From Molanna angustata (Eukaryota; Arthropoda; Insecta; Trichoptera; Molannidae), in assembly GCA_963576475.1 (NCBI GenBank), contig OY754990.1, positions 16,380,206-16,444,205 of the forward strand: a stretch of DNA of 64,000 bases, read 5' to 3'. The position numbers and the translations under genes were made by a program. The first letter of the stretch is position 1. Each line of letters begins with the position of its first letter. Shown here one piece after another: positions 56,907 to 64,000 of this stretch. The notes under the pieces are model-generated. The model saw only the letters and a program-made list of their open reading frames with translations. It was not told the DNA's origin and did not search any database.

Positions 56907-57964
56907 CGAATATTTTTATTATTGCATATGCGCAAACATTGGATTTTTTTCCCTGTCGGGAGTCAAAGATATTTTTTAACAGATTTTTAATTATCTCAAT
57001 AGAGACGAAGTTGGAATATTTATTGTAGGAGAACCGGGAAATCAAGGCACCTACAGGGCTTACGACCTGTCATCGGCTGGTTTACGTGATCACTTTATGC
57101 GCTTGCGCAACGTTCACCAATTATGCCTTTTAATGAGATCCCTATCAATTCAATTTTGAAAGTTCTATATATTGTAATACTGAAATTCTTTTCGCTTGAA
57201 AATAAGGAATTTTTACTACAGCCATCTATGGGTGAAATTATGAACAACAATCTTATTATTTTTATTTATTTTGTTGGAACGCCATCTATTGAGAGAATAG
57301 GTTTTTTGTAAATAATGAAAGCTACAATTCTTATATCTGAGTTGACAATGCATTTTTCGCATAGAAGTCACCCCTGAATTGCGCCAGACTTATAAGGTCA
57401 TTTTTGTCTTATTTACCTACTTGTACCACAGTAGGCACAGTAGGACAGGGAAAAAAATCCAATGTTTGTGCATATGCAATAATAAAAATATTCGATTACT
57501 TACACATTGGTACAAGTAGGTAAATAAGACAAAAATGACCTTATAAGTCTGGCGCAATTCAGGGGTGACTTCTATGCGAAAAATGCATTGTCACCTCAGA
57601 TATAAGAATTGTAGCTTTCATTATTTACAAAAAACCAATTCTCTCAATAGATGGCGTTCCAACAAAATAAATAAAAATAATAAGATTGTTGTTCATAATT
57701 TCACCCATAGATGGCTGTAGTAAAAATTCCTTATTTTCAAGCGAAAAGAATTTCAGTATTACAATATATAGAACTTTCAAAATTGAATTGATAGGGATCT
57801 CATTAAAAGGCATAATTGGTGAACGTTGCGCAAGCGCATAAAGTGATTACGTAAACCAGCCGATGACAGGTCGTAAGCCCTGTAGGTGCCTTGATTTCCC
57901 GGTTCTCCTACAATAAATATTCCAACTTCGTCTCTATTGAGATAATTAAAAATCTGTTAAAAAA
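56907..57964. mobile_element. Family F palindromic composite, unit 2
   Basis: Same as 53,150-54,207, but its left flank is the J motif and not tactttattttat, as expected if the unit was duplicated after insertion. Confidence 0.8.
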
Positions 57965-58086
57965 TACTTTATTTTATTTTATTTTTTTATTTATAAGGAA
58001 ACTCAACAGCTATGCAATATTTAATGTTTAATTATAAATATGTATATAAAAAAGTAGGCGAATTCTCACTTAATTATGTACACTAT

Positions 58087-59117
58087 CCAACTGTCGATTT
58101 GTTCAAGATAATTTATTTCTCTAAACATATCGATAGAGTATCAAGCCAAGATACGCGAGATTTGTATGCACGATCTATATTTTTCACGGTATTTCCAACA
58201 TTGAAATAAAAAAAACACCAACTTAGAGGTTTCGCAGCATATTTTATGTTCTACTTTTATTTATTCATTTACCTTTTATCACGCCATATTTATAATGACA
58301 ACAATAAGTAGATTACTGCTGCCCAATTAGGAAATCCTGTTCTAGGGCTTGCAGTTAATTATGCCGTCAAACGACACAATTTTGAACAATTTTATGAAAT
58401 CAAAGTATTTAAACTATACCTACTTTTACTGATACTTTTGTTGAAACAACTCAGACTTAGACTTAGTGTGTCCCCTTGTAACGTTTGATTCGCTCAATGC
58501 ACAGAGCCTAAAATTTCAGAATATATATAGAAAGTTATGGGCCTACAAGACTTTATACTCATAATTTTGATTTTTATTTTCAATCAGGGGTTATCAACTT
58601 TTGAATTATTGGTTTATTTTTCCATATATCTCAGAAACAATAATAGCTAGAACGATGAAAATTGGTATAAACATAGACAAATACAAAATCTCAAATTGTT
58701 TTTTCAAAAAAAAAAAATCAGGGTTTCTCAAACGTTTTTTAGTAAGAAAAATATTTTTTTATGAAAAATTCATGAGTTCAACTGCCTATATTTCCATTTT
58801 TTTTAAATATCGAAAAAAGCCGAAACACCCCAACTAGATAATTTAATTTTCTATAAAAAATATTAATATTGTAAAAGAACATCTCAATTTTTTTTAACAC
58901 TTTTTATAAAAATTGAATTTAGTGACGACATCGCTTCATACAATTTGTATGGCAGTCGCCTATACACGATATTTAAGAAGACTTAATAGTTTGATACTTA
59001 ATCTCCAAACATACATACAGAACCATCATTAGTATCAAACTATTAATTCTTCTTCTTAGATATTGTGTGTAGGCTACTGACATACAAACTGTATGAAGCA
59101 ATGTCGTCACTAAATTC
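58087..59117 (-). mobile_element. Family G repeat in unit 2
   Basis: Copy of 54,330-55,360. Confidence 0.65.
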
Positions 59118-59119
59118 CC

Positions 59120-59750
59120 GAATAGTCCTAGGTACCTAAATACTAACTCCTAACCTCACTGAAGTATTAAGTATTCTCAAGTTTAAGACATCTCTAACTA
59201 AATACTACGACAAACTTAAGGTCGATGGCGTAGAATTTTACATTATTGTGTATGAAGAAAAGAGATAGATAACTTTCTATGGACTTAGACTAACGTTAAA
59301 AATGTTTTTTGTCATAATAACACAAATACATGTAACCAAGATCACACTGACAGCGCGATCATGATTTTTCTGAAATTCCAGCGAATTTTCAGCATCTCGT
59401 ATGGATCGCTGAATACTCTGTTTGGTATTTGATTTGACAAAATTACCAAATACATATTCAACCAAGCCGATAGAATCATCATCCACTGAAAACATCTCGC
59501 ATTTTAGTATTAAACCACTCGTAAGGTTCCTCGCTATCAACCTAACTTTTTGACAATTCGCAAATGTTCGTTCACGCCGACGCGCATGCGCTAAGTATTT
59601 AGATATGTCTCTGCAATGCAATTCTCATACGTGAACTTGGTAGCATCCTCCAGTTAGGAAGCCACGTGATCTCCTAACTTAAGTGAGCGACTGTGCAATG
59701 AAAACATGGTTAGTATTTAGAATTTAGTATTTAGACCGGACTCTGCATTC
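59120..59750. mobile_element. Family H TIR element, copy 3
   Basis: Copy of 55,363-55,993. Confidence 0.65.
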
Positions 59751-59834
59751 GGACCTAAGTATCAAACATATCAAACAATTGAGAGTTTCTGTAGATATTG
59801 TGTAGTGTATAGCGCACACACACACATACATAAT

Positions 59835-60568
59835 TATGGTGTCTCAATAAGAGTGCACTTTTTAAATATTGTGTCATTTTTTTTTCGTGCAAGTGACAAC
59901 TCTGAAATTTGACAGCTGTCACTTATGATTGTTCCGATTATTGAAAATGGAGGGCTACACAAAAGAAAAATACATTAGAATTATGAAAACACATTACAAA
60001 AATGGAGATATTTTTCGACAAAAATTATCTTCATTGATGAAGCGCATTTCCATCAGAATGACTTAGTGAATAAACAAAACTGTCTAATTTGATGGGGCTC
60101 AGATAATTCTCACGTGATCCAGGCCGAGAAACAATGCAACCACAACGAGTAACTGTCTGGTGGGGATTTTGTTAACACCGCGCACATTTCCAGAAATCAT
60201 CTCACGAAATTCTGATGTCAACTGGACACAAAGATCACGCGATTTAACCCCGTGTGATATCTTTCTTTTGGGTTTTGTTAAATACTGTGTATATGCAAAT
60301 AAACCAAAAACAATTCCTGAGCTCAAGGCCGAGATCTAACGCGTCATCGGTGAGATACAGCCACGTCTTTGTCAAAAAGTCATCGAAAATTTCACGAAAA
60401 GAGTAAAGCCTGTCATCAGAGCTACGGGGGCCATTTGCTGGATATTTTATTCCATAGTTAATCGGAACATGTTTACTTTACAATGCAATAAAAATATCAC
60501 AACTTACTCAATGAAAACGTGTTTTTATTTTGAAATTAAATAGTGCACTATTATTGGGACACCCTATA
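59835..60568 (+). pseudogene. Mariner-like transposon relic in unit 2
   Basis: Copy of 56,078-56,811 with the same stops and deletions. One base differs (gttaacaccgcg here, gttcacaccgcg in unit 1). Confidence 0.8.
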
Positions 60569-60661
60569 TTAGTTGATTATCTGCAATAAAAAAATAAACT
60601 TAAAAATGCGAGTTCTTAACTCTCCACTATATCCCATTGGAGTAGTGAGGAGTAAAACTAA

Positions 60662-61716
60662 ATCGAATATTTTTATTATTGCATATGCGCAAACATTGGA
60701 TTTTTTTCCCTGTCGGGAGTCAAAGATATTTTTTAACAGATTTTTAATTATCTCAATAGAGACGAAGTTGGAATATTTATTGTAGGAGAACCGGGAAATC
60801 AAGGCACCTACAGGGCTTACGACCTGTCATCGGCTGGTTTACGTGATCACTTTATGCGCTTGCGCAACGTTCACCAATTATGCCTTTTAATGAGATCCCT
60901 ATCAATTCAATTTTGAAAGTTCTATATATTGTAATACTGAAATTCTTTTCGCTTGAAAATAAGGAATTTTTACTACAGCCATCTATGGGTGAAATTATGA
61001 ACAACAATCTTATTATTTTTATTTATTTTGTTGGAACGCCATCTATTGAGATAATTGTTTTTTTTTTGTAAATAATGAAAGCTTCATCCGATGACAGGTC
61101 GTAAGCCCTGTAGGTGCCTTGATTTCCCGGTTCTCCTACAATAAATATTCCAACTTCGTCTCTATTGAAATAATTAAAAATCTGTTAAAAAATATCTTTG
61201 ACTCCCGACAGGGAAAAAAATCCAATGTTTGCGCATATGCAATAATAAAAATATTCGATTACTTACACATTGGTACAAGTAGGTAAATAAGACAAAAATG
61301 ACCTTATAAGTCTGGCGCAATTCAGGGGTGACTTCTATGCGAAAAATGCATTGTCACCTCAGATATAAGAATTGTAGCTTTCATTATTTACAAAAAAAAA
61401 CAATTATCTCAATAGATGGCGTTCCAACAAAATAAATAAAAATAATAAGATTGTTGTTCATAATTTCACCCATAGATGGCTGTAGTAAAAATTCCTTATT
61501 TTCAAGCGAAAAGAATTTCAGTATTACAATATATAGAACTTTCAAAATTGAATTGATAGGGATCTCATTAAAAGGCATAATTGGTGAACGTTGCGCAAGC
61601 GCATAAAGTGATCACGTAAACCAGCCGATGACAGGTCGTAAGCCCTGTAGGTGCCTTGATTTCCCGGTTCTCCTACAATAAATATTCCAACTTCGTCTCT
61701 ATTGAGATAATTAAAA
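60662..61716. mobile_element. Partial third unit: rearranged F composite with head-to-tail cores
   Basis: The left arm follows units 1 and 2 to about 61,050 (cgccatctattgaga), then jumps to a short inverted core end (gatgacaggtcgtaagccct, 61,088 onward), an inverted L block and a second inverted core. Two cttcgtctc sites (61,154 and 61,691) lie 537 bp apart, giving a head-to-tail arrangement of F pieces. The spacer part of the 3,757-bp unit is absent. Confidence 0.75.
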
Positions 61717-61831
61717 AACCAGTAAAACTAAACCTATTTCGTTTATGTTTATTTTGATCCATACATATTATATTTTGTCACATAATAACATATTGTGATA
61801 CGTACAACTTTTTATGTAAGGATTAAAAAAA

Positions 61832-64000
61832 CTCGTATCACAGTGTGCTACGGGCCCAACATCCAATATATATTTTTTTGCCGAATTTCTTCCGTCTGCC
61901 ATATTTAATGTCTAGCTGCTAATATCCTAGCAAATAACACAATTCCGTCTCGCTAATACGAAATGTCATTTTATCCTATTTTTGTCAGTGAAATATATGT
62001 ATTCATTCGACAAGTCCCTACATTAATCAAGTTCCAACTAAGATTTTGACTCTTCACTTATCCCCTTGGGTTAAAAATTAAAGTTGGATTTAATCGTATC
62101 ACAGTGTGCTACGGGCCCAACATCCAATATATATTTTTTTGCCGAATTTCTTCCGTCTGCCATATTTAATGTCTAGCTGCTAATATCCTAGCAAATAACA
62201 CAATTCCGTCTCGCTAATACGAAATGTCATTTTATCCTATTTTTGTCAGTGAAATATATGTATTCATTCGACAAGTCCCTACATTAATCAAGTTCCAACT
62301 AAGATTTTGACTCTTCACTTATCCCCTTGGGTTAAAAATTAAAGTTGGATTTAATCGTATCACAGTGTGCTACGGGCCCAACATCCAATATATATTTTTT
62401 GCCGAATTTCTTCCGTCTGCCATATTTAATGTCTAGCTGCTAATATCCTAGCAAATAACACAATTCCGTCTCGCTAATACGAAATGTCATTTTATCCTAT
62501 TTTTGTCAGTGAAATATATGTATTCATTCGACAAGTCCCTACATTAATCAAGTTCCAACTAAGATTTTGACTCTTCACTTATCCCCTTGGGTTAAAAATT
62601 AAAGTTGGATTTAATCGTATCACAGTGTGCTACGGGCCCAACATCCAATATATATTTTTTGCCGAATTTCTTCCGTCTGCCATATTTAATGTCTAGCTGC
62701 TAATATCCTAGCAAATAACACAATTCCGTCTCGCTAATACGAAATGTCATTTTATCCTATTTTTGTCAGTGAAATATATGTATTCATTCGACAAGTCCCT
62801 ACATTAATCAAGTTCCAACTAAGATTTTGACTCTTCACTTATCCCCTTGGGTTAAAAATTAAAGTTGGATTTAATCGTATCACAGTGTGCTACGGGCCCA
62901 ACATCCAATATATATTTTTTGCCGAATTTCTTCCGTCTGCCATATTTAATGTCTAGCTGCTAATATCCTAGCAAATAACACAATTCCGTCTCGCTAATAC
63001 GAAATGTCATTTTATCCTATTTTTGTCAGTGAAATATATGTATTCATTCGACAAGTCCCTACATTAATCAAGTTCCAACTAAGATTTTGACTCTTCACTT
63101 ATCCCCTTGGGTTAAAAATTAAAGTTGGATTTAATCGTATCACAGTGTGCTACGGGCCCAACATCCAATATATATTTTTTGCCGAATTTCTTCCGTCTGC
63201 CATATTTAATGTCTAGCTGCTAATATCCTAGCAAATAACACAATTCCGTCTCGCTAATACGAAATGTCATTTTATCCTATTTTTGTCAGTGAAATATATG
63301 TATTCATTCGACAAGTCCCTACATTAATCAAGTTCCAACTAAGATTTTGACTCTTCACTTATCCCCTTGGGTTAAAAATTAAAGTTGGATTTAATCGTAT
63401 CACAGTGTGCTACGGGCCCAACATCCAATATATATTTTTTGCCGAATTTCTTCCGTCTGCCATATTTAATGTCTAGCTGCTAATATCCTAGCAAATAACA
63501 CAATTCCGTCTCGCTAATACGAAATGTCATTTTATCCTATTTTTGTCAGTGAAATATATGTATTCATTCGACAAGTCCCTACATTAATCAAGTTCCAACT
63601 AAGATTTTGACTCTTCACTTATCCCCTTGGGTTAAAAATTAAAGTTGGATTTAATCGTATCACAGTGTGCTACGGGCCCAACATCCAATATATATTTTTT
63701 GCCGAATTTCTTCCGTCTGCCATATTTAATGTCTAGCTGCTAATATCCTAGCAAATAACACAATTCCGTCTCGCTAATACGAAATGTCATTTTATCCTAT
63801 TTTTGTCAGTGAAATATATGTATTCATTCGACAAGTCCCTACATTAATCAAGTTCCAACTAAGATTTTGACTCTTCACTTATCCCCTTGGGTTAAAAATT
63901 AAAGTTGGATTTAATCGTATCACAGTGTGCTACGGGCCCAACATCCAATATATATTTTTTGCCGAATTTCTTCCGTCTGCCATATTTAATGTCTAGCTGC
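61832..64000. repeat. 260-bp satellite, at least 8.3 units, continues beyond window
   Basis: cacagtgtgctacgggccca recurs at 61,839, 62,100, 62,361 and then every 260 bp to 63,921. The first two units are 261 bp because of one extra T. Units are otherwise nearly identical. Each includes gactcttcacttatcccctt followed by gggttaa, a decayed family J end. The array runs off the end of the window. Confidence 0.95.

Larger units (their letters stand above)
56905..60661. repeat. 3,757-bp tandem duplication, unit 2
   Basis: Near-identical to unit 1. The component elements sit at exactly +3,757: F 56,907-57,964, G 58,087-59,117, H 59,120-59,750, mariner relic 59,835-60,568 and J 60,569-60,661. Confidence 0.95.

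Overview
The window looks like repeat-dense, non-genic DNA from an insect, most probably a moth or butterfly. Points in favour of Lepidoptera are the AT-rich composition with frequent TAGGTACCTA-type words, a LINE ORF1 that couples a PHD finger to a baculovirus-FP25K-like domain, RTE-type LINEs, tRNA-derived SINEs, and LINE 3' tails of the kind 'gaagaaattgcc...ggcaataa'. This is judged by eye; no database search was possible. I see no complete host gene. Nearly every long open frame belongs to a transposable element or is an artefact of simple repeats.

Layout. 0-1.3 kb: 3' half of an RTE-clade LINE. 2.2-6.2 kb: two copies of a 269-bp MITE, a ~1-kb repeat (family G), and a LINE with an ORF1 and a decayed ORF2. 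7.4-8.7 kb: LINE fragments. 8.8-13.4 kb: several foldback/MITE elements (GC-rich 346-bp MITE, inverted K pair, TTAA-flanked foldback). 14.3-21.5 kb: N-family repeats, an RTE fragment that seems 5'-inverted and is itself broken by two insertions, family F and G copies, SINEs. 22.5-24.4 kb: a 17-bp minisatellite interrupted by an RTE LINE and a SINE. 24.9-27.2 kb: LINE fragments. 28.1-35.5 kb: a four-level nest (TIR element > TIR element > 118-bp tandem repeat > nearly intact Ty3/gypsy retrotransposon). 35.5-39.3 kb: LINE fragments and a SINE. 39.7-41.8 kb: a TTCGAA-rich element carrying further insertions. 42-48.9 kb: G, H and F repeats, (TA)n, a tetranucleotide array, and a small coding-like island at 48.06-48.12 kb. 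49.2-51.0 kb: 15 copies of a 120-bp satellite that appears derived from a LINE 3' tail. 51.1-52.3 kb: LINE 3' end. 53.1-61.7 kb: two almost identical 3,757-bp tandem units plus a partial third, each beginning with a palindromic F element. 61.8-64 kb: a 260-bp satellite running off the window.

The only near-functional element is the Ty3/gypsy copy at 29.4-34.5 kb: two ~98-99% similar LTRs, gag, a textbook -1 slippery heptamer at the gag/pol junction, and all pol domains, broken only by two opposite single-base shifts in poly-A runs. The most unusual structures are family F (palindromic composites with 13- and 15-bp target duplications), the 3,757-bp tandem duplication, a MITE family with a conserved hairpin showing a compensatory base-pair change, and satellites that seem to have grown from transposon tails.
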